Source: Corynebacterium glaucum
Lineage (GTDB): Bacteria > Actinomycetota > Actinomycetes > Mycobacteriales > Mycobacteriaceae
Length of the DNA stretch: 64,000 nt
Direction: 5' to 3'
NCBI RefSeq assembly: GCF_002287505.1
Contig: NZ_CP019688.1
Span: 310,001-374,000, forward strand
The position numbers were made by a program, and so were the translations under genes. The first letter of the stretch is position 1, and each line of letters opens with the position of its first letter. The notes below the pieces were generated by a model that had not been told where the DNA came from, ran no database searches, and saw nothing but the letters and a program-made list of their open reading frames with translations. Positions 9,778 through 17,406 of this stretch are shown here, one piece after another.

Positions 9778-10794
9778 ATGACCCACGGCATCCAACCGTC
9801 GCCACGAGGCGGGTTCACCATCGACCTCGGCGACGAGGCGCTGTCGATGCGTGTGGCCCGCGGGATGAGCGCGGTGGAAGACCTGCTGGGCGAGCGGCTG
9901 AACCACGGCGAGCCGTTCATCGCGGAAAAGGTCAACCACCTCGCCTTTGCCGGCGGGAAACGGTTCCGCCCGCTCATGGCCCTGCTGTGCAGCGAGTTCG
10001 GGCCGGATCCTGAAGCAGAGAATGTGGTCAAGGGCGCGGTGCTCACCGAGATGGTGCACCTGGCGACCCTGTACCACGACGACGTTATGGATGAGGCGGA
10101 GAAACGCCGCGGCGTGGAATCGGCGAACCTGCGGTGGGGGAACTCTGTGGCGATCCTGGCCGGCGATATCCTGCTCGCGCACACCTCACGGCTGATGAGT
10201 GAGATCGACACCGAGACCGTGGCGTACTTCGCGGACACCTTCCAGACGTTGGTGACCGGGCAGATGCGTGAGACTGAAGGCGCGCGCGGCACGGATCCGG
10301 TCGAGCACTACATCAAGGTGGTCGAGGAAAAGACCGGTGTGCTGATCGCCTGTGCCGCGTACCTGGGGGCGAAGCTCTCTGGGGCGCCTGAGGATGTGCG
10401 CAGGAGCTGCGAGCGCCTCGGCGCCGCCGTGGGCGTGGTGTTCCAGATCGTCGACGACATCATCGACATTTTCTCCGACGCTTCCCAGTCGGGAAAGACC
10501 CCGGGAACCGACCTGCGCGAAGGCGTGTTCACCCTGCCGGTGCTCTACGCGCTGGAGGAGGACTCGCCGGCGGGCGAGGAGCTGCGAGGCTTGCTCACCG
10601 GCCCGCTGACCGACGACGCCGACGTTGCGCGGGCGCTTGAGCTGATCAGCCAGACCCGCGGGCGCGAGCGAGCACTGGAGAAGGTCCGCGAGTACCTCGC
10701 CGTAGCGGAGCGGGAGCTCGCTTCGCTTCCCGACGGCCCGGCCAACGAAGCACTCCAGCGACTGGCGGAAGTCACCGTCGACCGCGTGGGCTAG
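9778..10794 (+). CDS. grcC: Polyprenyl diphosphate synthase (GrcC/IspB type)
   Basis: 338-residue trans-prenyltransferase making the long isoprenoid diphosphate, most likely for the menaquinone side chain given its neighbours. Seen: first Asp-rich motif DDVMD (101-105), substrate-site GGKRFRP (59-65), and second Asp-rich motif DDIID (226-230). It is divergent from menJ across a 130-bp gap that must hold both promoters. Product chain length cannot be read from sequence. Confidence 0.92.
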   Translation: MTHGIQPSPRGGFTIDLGDEALSMRVARGMSAVEDLLGERLNHGEPFIAEKVNHLAFAGGKRFRPLMALLCSEFGPDPEAENVVKGAVLTEMVHLATLYHDDVMDEAEKRRGVESANLRWGNSVAILAGDILLAHTSRLMSEIDTETVAYFADTFQTLVTGQMRETEGARGTDPVEHYIKVVEEKTGVLIACAAYLGAKLSGAPEDVRRSCERLGAAVGVVFQIVDDIIDIFSDASQSGKTPGTDLREGVFTLPVLYALEEDSPAGEELRGLLTGPLTDDADVARALELISQTRGRERALEKVREYLAVAERELASLPDGPANEALQRLAEVTVDRVG

Positions 10795-10877
10795 GCGCCT
10801 CGTTTGCCGTGGTGTACAGGGAATTTGCAACCAGGCGCTAGTGGTGATGTAGAGTAAGCAACGCACTTTGAGTGCGC

Positions 10878-10959
10878 GCCAGGTTGCCCGAGCGGCCAAA
10901 GGGAGCGGACTGTAAATCCGCCGGCATTGCCTTCAGAAGTTCGAATCTTCTACCTGGCA
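10878..10959 (+). tRNA. tRNA-Tyr (GTA)
   Basis: Acceptor strands GCCAGGT and ACCTGGC pair fully. The anticodon loop CTGTAAA puts GTA at 10912-10914. A long variable arm, as in class II tRNAs, precedes a T loop AGTTCGAAT. CCA is not encoded. A terminator follows about 10 bp later, so this gene is a separate unit from the next three tRNAs. Confidence 0.95.
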
Positions 10960-10967
10960 CACAGACG

Positions 10968-11004
10968 AAAAACCCGTCACTTTCACTGCGAAGGTGGCGG
11001 GTTT
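10968..11004 (+). terminator. Rho-independent terminator after tRNA-Tyr
   Basis: Stem AAACCCGTCACTTTC / GAAGGTGGCGGGTTT (two mismatched positions) around a 5-nt loop, with T residues in the 3' arm and just after it. Confidence 0.8.
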
Positions 11005-11191
11005 TGCCGTTGCGCTTGTGGACGGGTTTGAGTGGTGCAATCGCGTTAAACGGGCCGTCGATAATGGCCCCGAAACTTGCTCCGAACTGCCGATTTGTGT
11101 TCATTCGACACATCGGGTTAATCTCTTTAAGGCTTCAACGGAGCGGGCCGCGTAAGAGTACATCTTGCGAGGTTCACAACAAAGAGGCTGT

Positions 11192-11264
11192 GCCCCCTTA
11201 GCTCAGTCGGCAGAGCGTTTCCATGGTAAGGAAAAGGTCATCAGTTCGATTCTGATAGGGGGCT
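11192..11264 (+). tRNA. tRNA-Thr (GGT)
   Basis: Acceptor GCCCCCT pairs with AGGGGGC; D arm AGCTCAGTCGGCAGAGC; anticodon stem TTTCC/GGAAA around ATGGTAA, giving GGT; T arm ATCAGTTCGATTCTGAT. CCA not encoded. First of a three-tRNA group leading to secE. The 187 bp between the tRNA-Tyr terminator and this gene holds no gene I can support. Confidence 0.95.
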
Positions 11265-11289
11265 CTGTTGTTTGCGTAAGCAAGCACAT

Positions 11290-11361
11290 GGCGGTGTAGC
11301 TCAGTGGTAGAGCAAGCGACTCATAATCGCTGTGTCGAGAGTTCAATTCTCTCCATCGCTA
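11290..11361 (+). tRNA. tRNA-Met (CAT), elongator
   Basis: Acceptor GGCGGTG / CATCGCT with two G-U pairs; D arm AGCTCAGTGGTAGAGC; anticodon loop CTCATAA, giving CAT; T arm GAGAGTTCAATTCTCTC. The paired first base and lack of three G-C pairs at the base of the anticodon stem argue for the elongator rather than the initiator tRNA. CCA not encoded. Confidence 0.9.
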
Positions 11362-11449
11362 CGTACCTCGATCGGGTGCGGTGTGTGAAAAATTCGCGCC
11401 GAGGCTCGTGATAGGGTCTAGGTGCATTGCACATTTCGCGCGATGCTCT

Positions 11450-11525
11450 AGGGGCGTGGCGCAATTGGTAGCGCAACGGTCTCCAAAACCGTAGGTTGCA
11501 GGTTCGAGTCCTGTCGCCCCTGCCA
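11450..11525 (+). tRNA. tRNA-Trp (CCA)
   Basis: Acceptor AGGGGCG / CGCCCCT; anticodon stem ACGGT/ACCGT around CTCCAAA, giving CCA; T arm GCAGGTTCGAGTCCTGT; discriminator G and encoded CCA (11523-11525). tRNA-Trp directly upstream of secE is the standard actinobacterial arrangement. Confidence 0.96.
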
Positions 11526-11549
11526 ATCCATCACAATGGAGGAGTTTCT

Positions 11550-11873
11550 TTGACTAATCCGAACGGTCAGACCCCGGCACAGCCGACCGGTAAGCGTCAG
11601 CTGCGCGGAGCTTCTCCGGTTTCTTCCTCCACCTACGAAGAAAAGCGCGCTCCTGCCAAGCAGGAAGCCAAGGCCGAGGAGAACTACGGCGGCGGTGCCG
11701 CGCAGTTCCCGGGCGAAGTCGCTGCTGAGATGAAGAAAGTCATCTGGCCCACCGGCCGCCAGATGGTCAACTACACGCTGATCGTATTCGCGTTCCTCAT
11801 CCTGGTCACCGTGTTGATGTGGGGCACCGATGTGCTCGCAGCGAAGCTGATTGGCTGGGTCCTCATCCCCTAA
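11550..11873 (+). CDS. secE: Preprotein translocase subunit SecE
   Basis: 107-residue small subunit of the SecYEG channel. A disordered charged N-terminal extension (about 1-60) is followed by the SecE core AAEMKKVIWPTGRQMVNYT and one transmembrane helix ending in GWVLIP. The start is TTG 11550, supported by GGAGGA 6 nt upstream; the frame is open further upstream only through the tRNA-Trp gene. A strong terminator directly after it separates it from nusG. Confidence 0.93.
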   Translation: MTNPNGQTPAQPTGKRQLRGASPVSSSTYEEKRAPAKQEAKAEENYGGGAAQFPGEVAAEMKKVIWPTGRQMVNYTLIVFAFLILVTVLMWGTDVLAAKLIGWVLIP

Positions 11874-11894
11874 GCTATACTTTTCGACGAACAT

Positions 11895-11935
11895 TCCCGC
11901 CGCCTCGGAGACACGAGGAGGGCGGGATACTTTTT
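11895..11935 (+). terminator. Rho-independent terminator after secE
   Basis: Long stem TCCCGCC-GCCTCG / CGAGGA-GGGCGGGA around a 6-nt loop, then TACTTTTT. It implies that the short ORF and nusG downstream use their own promoter in the 80 bp that follow. Confidence 0.85.
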
Positions 11936-12018
11936 GGCCCGTGCCTATCGGAAGGTAGGTACGCTGTGTCGCAAAGTAGCAATGCCGTAAAAAGTGTCAC
12001 AGATGAAAGGAGTTCACC

Positions 12019-12165
12019 ATGGTTGAAGCGAACAAGGACGCGAAGAACACCGTCGAGAACAACGAGCAGGAGATGATCGACGAGGGTGCTCCGGTGTCCC
12101 CGAAGACTGACCCTGAAGCCAGCGAAAGCGACCAGCACGGCAAGGAAGGTGACTCCTCCAACTAA
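12019..12165 (+). CDS. 48-residue acidic protein upstream of nusG, sharing a segment with NusG
   Basis: Short ORF with a good ribosome site (AAAGGAG, 5 nt before ATG 12019), ending 12 bp before nusG. Its residues 13-27 (ENNEQEMIDEGAPVS) closely match residues 36-48 of the NusG acidic extension (EDNQEMIDEGAPV), and the match is also strong at the DNA level, so it arose by local duplication of the nusG 5' end or the reverse. It has no hydrophobic segment and is wholly polar. Possible roles are a leader that couples translation into nusG, or a free copy of the NusG tail. No homologue is recognised. Confidence 0.55.
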   Translation: MVEANKDAKNTVENNEQEMIDEGAPVSPKTDPEASESDQHGKEGDSSN

Positions 12166-12177
12166 GAGGAGTGGAGT

Positions 12178-13125
12178 ATGGAACGTGAACAAGAGCTCCG
12201 CAACGATCCGGAGCTGAAAGCTGAAAAGCAGATGATCGCTGAGGACGTGGAGTCCGCAGAGGAGTTTGCCGAAGAGGTCGAGGACAACCAGGAGATGATC
12301 GACGAGGGCGCTCCGGTGATTCCGGAGACCGAGCCGCTCCTGGGCGAGTCCGAAGCCGAGGTTGAAGCGGAGGCAGAGGCCGACGCGGAGGCTAACGACG
12401 AGGTTGTCGAAGAGCCCATCCAGGAAGGTGACCTGGCCGCAGCAGAGGCAGCCCTCGGCGGGGAGGCAGAGGACACCGACAGCGAGTACCGCCGTCGCCT
12501 GCGAGAGTACACCCGCGAGCTGAAGAAGCTGCCCGGCGAGTGGTACATCATCCAGTCCTACTCCGGCTACGAGAACAAGGTGAAGACCAACCTCGACATG
12601 CGTATCCAGACGCTCGAGGTGGAGGACTCCATCTACGACGTCGTCGTGCCCATCGAGCAGGTCCTGGAAAACAAGGACGGCAAGAAGAAGCTGGTCAAGC
12701 GCAAGCTGCTGCCCGGCTACGTGCTTGTGCGCATGGACATGAACGACGCTGCGTGGTCCGTGGTCCGCGAGACTCCGGGCGTGACCAGCTTCGTTGGTAA
12801 CGAGGGTAACGCCACCCCGGTGAAGCACCGCGACGTCGCTAAGTTCTTGATGCCCAAGGCTGAGCCTGCCGCTGGCGAGGCTGCAAAGGCGAACGAGGAC
12901 GGCGAGACCGTCATCGCAATGCCGGAGGAAGAGACCAAGCCGGCACTGGCGCACGACTACGAGGTCGGCGAGGCTGTGACCATCCTCTCCGGCGCGCTGG
13001 CGTCGGTGTCCGCGACGATCAACTCGATCGACCCGGAGACCGGCAAGATCCAGGCTCTCGTGTCCATCTTCGGCCGCGAGACCCCGGTGGAGCTCACCGC
13101 CGATCAGATCGAGCGGAGCATCTAG
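12178..13125 (+). CDS. nusG: Transcription termination/antitermination factor NusG
   Basis: 315 residues, against about 180 in E. coli, because of a ~118-residue Glu/Ala-rich N-terminal extension usual in actinobacteria. The NGN domain starts at EWYIIQSYSGYENKV (121 on), with KLLPGYVLVRMD in its middle. A linker rich in Glu/Ala precedes the C-terminal KOW-type domain (VGEAVTILSG, then VSIFGRETPVEL). It binds RNA polymerase and Rho or S10. ATG 12178 follows GAGGAGTGGAG. It shares EMIDEGAP with the upstream 48-residue ORF. Confidence 0.93.
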   Translation: MEREQELRNDPELKAEKQMIAEDVESAEEFAEEVEDNQEMIDEGAPVIPETEPLLGESEAEVEAEAEADAEANDEVVEEPIQEGDLAAAEAALGGEAEDTDSEYRRRLREYTRELKKLPGEWYIIQSYSGYENKVKTNLDMRIQTLEVEDSIYDVVVPIEQVLENKDGKKKLVKRKLLPGYVLVRMDMNDAAWSVVRETPGVTSFVGNEGNATPVKHRDVAKFLMPKAEPAAGEAAKANEDGETVIAMPEEETKPALAHDYEVGEAVTILSGALASVSATINSIDPETGKIQALVSIFGRETPVELTADQIERSI

Positions 13126-13163
13126 CAGCATTTTGCTTTCGGGCGTTTGCGCCCACTACACTC

Positions 13164-13203
13164 AAACGTCGCGTCTGCCGCACCTGGCAGCGCGACGTTT
13201 TTC
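13164..13203 (+). terminator. Rho-independent terminator after nusG
   Basis: Stem AAACGTCGCG.CTGCC / GGCAG.GCGACGTT with a GCACCT loop, followed by TTTTTC. It separates nusG from rplK copy 1, whose promoter must lie in the next ~110 bp. Confidence 0.8.
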
Positions 13204-13316
13204 AATCGTTTCTCCCCGGTGGCTGGGCTACGCAAAAAGCGGAACCCCGGCATCCGGAGGTGCGCGCGGCATTCATCGTGGCCGCGCGTGCCGTACCAAG
13301 GAATTGAGGTAAATCG

Positions 13317-13745
13317 ATGGCTAAGAAGAAGGTCACCGGCCTGATCAAACTGCAGATCGAGGCTGGTATGGCAAACCCGGCCCCGCCGGTTGGCCCGGCG
13401 CTTGGTGCCCACGGCGTGAACATCGTTGAGTTCACCAAGGCATACAACGCTGCAACCGAGTCCATGCGCGGCAACATCATCCCGGTTGAGATCACCGTCT
13501 ACGAAGACCGCTCGTTCGACTTCGTGCTGAAGTCCCCGCCGGCTGCATCCCTGCTGCTGAAGGCCGCTGGCCTGCAGAAGGGGTCCGGCGTGCCGCACAC
13601 CGACAAGGTGGGCAAGGTCACCTGGGAGCAGTGCAAGGAAATCGCCGAGACCAAGAAGAACGACCTTAACGCCCGTGACATCGAGGCAGGCGCCGCGATT
13701 ATCGCTGGTACCGCCCGCTCCATGGGCATCGAGGTCGAGAAGTAA
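13317..13745 (+). CDS. rplK: 50S ribosomal protein L11 (copy 1)
   Basis: 142 residues, full length. L11 forms the GTPase-associated centre on 23S rRNA, is needed for RelA/Rel activation and is the thiopeptide binding site. Seen: the Pro-rich N-terminal segment [14 protein letters not shown] (17-30) and C-terminal rRNA-binding domain ending with [12 protein letters not shown]. Its place between nusG and rplA is the standard one. A second L11 gene at 19352 differs by five residues (positions 96, 100, 104, 139, 141) and by many synonymous changes. Confidence 0.96.
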   Translation: MAKKKVTGLIKLQIEAGMANPAPPVGPALGAHGVNIVEFTKAYNAATESMRGNIIPVEITVYEDRSFDFVLKSPPAASLLLKAAGLQKGSGVPHTDKVGKVTWEQCKEIAETKKNDLNARDIEAGAAIIAGTARSMGIEVEK

Positions 13746-13805
13746 CACCCCACCCCGTGGCAGGGCCGGCCAGGCCCGCACCACAATTTCCGGAAGGAAC
13801 CGAAC

Positions 13806-14513
13806 ATGGCACAGTCCAAGCACTACAAGGAGCAGCTCGCGAAGATTGACCGCGAGAACCTCTACCACCCGCTCGAGGCCGTCACCCTGGCTCAGGAGAC
13901 CTCCTCGAAGAAGTACGACGCCACCATCGACGTCGCTATGCGCCTGTCCGTCGACCCGCGCAAGGCTGACCAGCTGGTCCGCGGCACTGTGAACCTGCCG
14001 CACGGCACCGGTAAGACCGTGCGCGTCGCCGTCTTCGCTGAGGGCGAGAACGCCACCAAGGCGCAGGAGGCTGGCGCCGACATCGTCGGCACCGACGAGC
14101 TGATCGAGCAGATCAACGCAGGCCAGATCGACTTCGACGTGGCAATTGCAACCCCGGATCAGATGGCTAAGGTCGGTCGCGTCGCCCGCGTGCTCGGCCC
14201 GCGTGGTCTGATGCCGAACCCGAAGACCGGCACCGTCACCCCGGATGTGGCTAAGGCTGTCGAGGAGTCCAAGGGCGGCAAGATCGCCTTCCGCGTGGAC
14301 AAGGCTTCGAACCTGCACGCGCTGATCGGCAAGGCATCGTTTACCCCGGAGCAGCTCGCTGAGAACTACGGCGCGCTCCTGGATGAGGTGCTGCGTCTCA
14401 AGCCGGCATCCGCCAAGGGCATCTACCTGAAGAAGATCACCGTGTCCGCAACCCAGGGCCCGGGCGTTCCGGTTGACCCGAACGTGCAGAAGAACTACGC
14501 CACCAAGGCGTAA
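13806..14513 (+). CDS. rplA: 50S ribosomal protein L1 (copy 1)
   Basis: 235-residue L1, a 23S rRNA stalk protein and translational repressor of its own operon. Seen: family segments [18 protein letters not shown] and [15 protein letters not shown]. The gene lies 60 bp after rplK copy 1 with GGAAGGA before the ATG. It appears identical at DNA level to rplA copy 2 (19879-20586), and the identity extends into both flanks. A terminator follows at 14535. Confidence 0.96.
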   Translation: MAQSKHYKEQLAKIDRENLYHPLEAVTLAQETSSKKYDATIDVAMRLSVDPRKADQLVRGTVNLPHGTGKTVRVAVFAEGENATKAQEAGADIVGTDELIEQINAGQIDFDVAIATPDQMAKVGRVARVLGPRGLMPNPKTGTVTPDVAKAVEESKGGKIAFRVDKASNLHALIGKASFTPEQLAENYGALLDEVLRLKPASAKGIYLKKITVSATQGPGVPVDPNVQKNYATKA

Positions 14514-14534
14514 CCGCTTCGCGCTTTTAAGCAC

Positions 14535-14575
14535 AGCCCCGATCCTCGGTATCTATTCCGAGGGCCGGGGCTTTA
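14535..14575 (+). terminator. Terminator after rplA copy 1
   Basis: Stem AGCCCCG.CCTCGG / CCGAGGGC.CGGGGCT around TATCTATT, followed by TTAT. It lies between rplA copy 1 and the displaced mgtA copy 2, so mgtA2 should get little read-through from rplA. Confidence 0.8.
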
Positions 14576-14586
14576 TGCTTTGCCCC

Positions 14587-14648
14587 ATGTCACCCCGCGC
14601 CGTCGTCGTAGGAGCCGGGCCGAACGGGCTCACCGCCGCCGCCCGGCT
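14587..14648 (+). pseudogene. Truncated 5' end of the FAD-oxidoreductase gene
   Basis: The first 62 bases (20 codons plus 2 nt, with the FAD-binding GAGPNGLTAAARL) of the gene found intact at 20660. They break off at 14648 and are joined out of frame, 3 bp later, to the ATG of mgtA copy 2. If translation starts at this ATG it runs out of frame and stops at 14736. This is the left junction of the inserted segment. Confidence 0.85.
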
Positions 14649-14651
14649 ATT

Positions 14652-15872
14652 ATGCGTGTGGGAATCGTTGCTGAGTCGTTTTTGCCAAACGTCAACGGGG
14701 TCACAAACTCGGTGCTCCGCGTGCTGGAACATTTGAAGCGGGAGGGGCGCGAAGCCATGGTCATCGCCCCCGGCGCCCGCGACTTCCAGGACGAAATTCC
14801 GGACTACCTCGGTTTTCCCATCGTGCGCGTGCCAACGGTGATGGTGCCGCTGATTGATTCGCTGCCGATCGGCGTGCCCACCACCACCGTCGCGGCGGCG
14901 CTTGCGGAATTCAACCCGGACATCATCCACCTGGCCAGCCCGTTCGTCCTCGGCGGCGCCGGTGCCTTCGCGGCGCGCCAACTGGGCGTGCCGGCGGTGG
15001 GGCTGTACCAGACCGATGTGGCTGGGTTTGCCACGAAGTACCACGCCGCCATGATTGCCAACATCGCCTGGGACTGGACGCGCACGGTGCACAACATGTG
15101 CGAGATGACGCTCGCACCCTCCTCGGTGTACATCCGCGAGCTGGAATCCCACGGCATCAAAAACGTCCGGCACTGGGGCCGCGGCGTGGACACGGAGCTG
15201 TTCAATCCCACGAAGCGCTCCGACGTGCTGCGGCGCGCCTGGGATCCGACAGGGGAGAAGAAGGTCGTCGGATTCGTCGGCCGCCTCGCCGCGGAAAAGT
15301 CAGTGCACCGACTCGCCGCGCTGCACGGGGACCTGTCGATCCAGCTCGTGATTGTTGGCGGTGGTCCGGAGCGCGATGCGCTTGAGTCGCTCATGCCGGA
15401 CGCCGTGTTCACCGGCGCCCTGTCCGGCGAGGAACTCGCCCGCGCCTACGCCTCGCTGGACCTGTTCGTGCACACCGGCGAGTTCGAAACATTCTGCCAG
15501 GCCATCCAAGAAGCGCAAGCCTCCGGCGTGCCCACCATCGGCCCGAAGGCCGGCGGCCCCATCGACCTCATCGAACACGGCGAAAATGGCCTACTGCTCG
15601 AGGTGGACACCTTCGAAGACGAGCTACCCGATGCGGCCGCCTGGCTTCTCGACGCCGCCCGCCACCCCCAACTCCAACTCACCGCACGCGAGTCCGTAGC
15701 CGATAAAACCTGGGCAGCACTGGGGGGCCAGCTGTTGGGCTACTACGAAGAGGTGCTGCGCAGCTACCAGCGCAACGTCATCCAGCTCATGGGCCGGGAA
15801 GTAGCGGTGCCGCACTGGGTGCCGGCGCGCATTTCGCAGCCGCGCTCGGTACTGCGGTCTCGCACCGCGTAG
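14652..15872 (+). CDS. mgtA: MgtA-type alpha-mannosyltransferase (copy 2, diverged)
   Basis: 406-residue paralogue of the mannosyltransferase at 3749. By eye about four residues in five are identical over the full length, with many silent changes, so this is not a recent copy. All GT-B landmarks are kept (AESFLPNVNGVTNSVLRV, GFVGRLAAEKSVHRL, HTGEFETFCQAIQEAQASG); the tail after about 385 differs. The ATG sits 3 bp after the truncated FAD gene, with no ribosome site or obvious promoter, downstream of the rplA terminator. Expression is therefore doubtful even though the frame is intact. Confidence 0.82.
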   Translation: MRVGIVAESFLPNVNGVTNSVLRVLEHLKREGREAMVIAPGARDFQDEIPDYLGFPIVRVPTVMVPLIDSLPIGVPTTTVAAALAEFNPDIIHLASPFVLGGAGAFAARQLGVPAVGLYQTDVAGFATKYHAAMIANIAWDWTRTVHNMCEMTLAPSSVYIRELESHGIKNVRHWGRGVDTELFNPTKRSDVLRRAWDPTGEKKVVGFVGRLAAEKSVHRLAALHGDLSIQLVIVGGGPERDALESLMPDAVFTGALSGEELARAYASLDLFVHTGEFETFCQAIQEAQASGVPTIGPKAGGPIDLIEHGENGLLLEVDTFEDELPDAAAWLLDAARHPQLQLTARESVADKTWAALGGQLLGYYEEVLRSYQRNVIQLMGREVAVPHWVPARISQPRSVLRSRTA

Positions 15873-15904
15873 GCGCATGCGCGCCGCCAAGTAGAGTGGC
15901 GAGC

Positions 15905-16582
15905 ATGTCTGTCAGCGACCTGTCCACCAGCACCCAGAACTACCTCAAAGGCATCTGGGCGATTTCGGAATGGTCAGATACGCCGGTGACAACGTCGTCT
16001 GTGGCCAAGCACCTCGGACTGCGGAAATCCACCGTCTCCGACGGGGTGCGCAAACTTGGCGAGCAGGGCCTAGTGGAGCACAAGCCTTACGGCGCCGTCG
16101 AGCTGACTGACACTGGCCGCACGTACGCGGTGGCGATGATCCGCCGCCATCGCTTGATTGAAACGTTTTTGGTGGAGGCGTTGGGTTACACCTGGGACCA
16201 GGTGCACGACGAGGCTGAAAACCTCGAACACTCGGTGAGTGACTTCATGGTCGATCGCATCGACGCGTTTTTGGACTACCCCAGCCGCGACCCCCACGGC
16301 GACCCCATCCCCTCAGCCAGCGGCCGCGTCGACACCCCGGCGGCGGTGCCGCTGACCGCTGTGCAGCCGGGGCAGAAGGCCACGATTGAACGCATTGCCG
16401 ACGACGACCCGAAACTGCTGCAATTCTTCGACAGTCACGGGCTCGTCGTCGGCGCAACCCTCGAGGTGGGAGAGGGTGCCCCTTACTCCGGCGCGGTCGC
16501 GGTCCGGCTTGCCGGCGCGGCGGAGGCGGTGCCGCTCGGCGAGGAAGCCACGGATTCCGTCTTCGTGCGCGTGGATGCGTAA
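15905..16582 (+). CDS. mntR: DtxR-family manganese-responsive regulator MntR
   Basis: 225-residue metalloregulator with an N-terminal winged helix (LGLRKSTVSDGVRKLGEQGLV), a metal-binding dimer domain and a C-terminal FeoA/SH3-like domain. Aligned to DtxR, the ligands are H82, E86, H101, E108 and H109, and the DtxR Cys102 position is Glu (E105), the MntR signature for Mn(II). I chose ATG 15905 because a -10 box TAGAGT (15892-15897) lies 7 nt upstream, giving a leaderless mRNA; GTG 15896 falls in the -10. It is convergent with the Mn transporter genes and overlaps the permease 3' end by 100 bp. Confidence 0.85.
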   Translation: MSVSDLSTSTQNYLKGIWAISEWSDTPVTTSSVAKHLGLRKSTVSDGVRKLGEQGLVEHKPYGAVELTDTGRTYAVAMIRRHRLIETFLVEALGYTWDQVHDEAENLEHSVSDFMVDRIDAFLDYPSRDPHGDPIPSASGRVDTPAAVPLTAVQPGQKATIERIADDDPKLLQFFDSHGLVVGATLEVGEGAPYSGAVAVRLAGAAEAVPLGEEATDSVFVRVDA

Positions 16583-17406
16583 CGACGACCCCGCAGCACC
16601 CCATGCGGGCCGAACAGGTACACCACACCAAACACCACACCTTGGGCGAGCACGATCATGCCGCCAGAGGCCGTGTCCAGGTAGTAGGAGCAGTACAGGC
16701 CCACAATCGCACACGCCGCCGACATGGTCGGGGCGATGATCAGCATCGTGCCGAATTTGTTGGTGAGCAGGTAGGCGGTCGCACCCGGGATGATCAGCAT
16801 CGCCACCACCAGGATCACGCCAACGGCCTGGAGTGCCACCACTGACGTCAGCGCCAGCAGTGCCAGCAGGGCCGCACCGAGCAGGCGCGGATTCAACCCA
16901 ATCGCGTGTGCATGGGTGGGATCGAACGCGTAGAGGGTGAAGTCGCGCCGCTTGAGCACCAGCACGCTCAACACGATCGCTCCCAGGATGGCCACCTGCA
17001 GCAGGTCCCCACGGGACACACCAAGCAGATTGCCGAAGATGATGTGGTTCAGATCCGTGTGCGAAGGGGTTACCGAAATGAGCACGAGCCCCAGCGCGAA
17101 CATGGTGGTGAACACAATGCCAATGGCCGCATCCTCCTTCACCCGGGACGTATCGCGCACCAGCCCGATCAGTGCCACCGCAAGGAACCCGAACACCACC
17201 GCGCCGACGGCAAACGGCACGCCCAGAATGTAGGCCAGCACCACGCCGGGCAGGACAGCGTGGCTTACCGCATCGCCCATCAGCGACCAGCCAACCAACA
17301 CCAGCCAGCACGACAACAGCGCGCAGACAATCGACGCCACCAGCGAGGTCGCAAGCGCACGCATCATGAACTCGTACCCAAACGGCTCCGTAAGCAGCGC
17401 AATCAT
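16483..17406 (-). CDS. mntC: Mn/Zn-type ABC transporter permease
   Basis: 307-residue ZnuB/MntC-family membrane subunit with about eight hydrophobic helices. Conserved landmarks are LVGWSLMGDAVSHAVLPGV near the N-terminus and GAVVFGFLAVALIG. The start overlaps the ATPase stop by 4 bp, so the two are coupled. The hydrophilic tail after about residue 270 is encoded antisense to the last 100 bp of mntR; no earlier stop is present. Last gene of the A-B-C operon. A second permease, present in some corynebacterial mnt operons, is absent. Confidence 0.85.
   Translation of the reverse strand: MIALLTEPFGYEFMMRALATSLVASIVCALLSCWLVLVGWSLMGDAVSHAVLPGVVLAYILGVPFAVGAVVFGFLAVALIGLVRDTSRVKEDAAIGIVFTTMFALGLVLISVTPSHTDLNHIIFGNLLGVSRGDLLQVAILGAIVLSVLVLKRRDFTLYAFDPTHAHAIGLNPRLLGAALLALLALTSVVALQAVGVILVVAMLIIPGATAYLLTNKFGTMLIIAPTMSAACAIVGLYCSYYLDTASGGMIVLAQGVVFGVVYLFGPHGVLRGRRYASTRTKTESVASSPSGTASAAPASRTATAPE

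Larger units (their letters stand above)
13792..14648 (+). repeat. 857-bp direct repeat, copy 1
   Basis: Covers the rplA ribosome site, rplA, its terminator and the first 62 bases of an FAD-oxidoreductase gene. By reading both copies side by side I found no difference from 19865-20721 (constant offset 6073). Translations in several reading frames also agree exactly. Identity stops abruptly at both edges. Confidence 0.9.

Noticed and set aside
10870..11530. tRNA cluster as an integration site for a mobile element
   Set aside because: No integrase, no repeated tRNA 3' end and no foreign genes next to the tRNAs; the cluster is the normal one upstream of secE.
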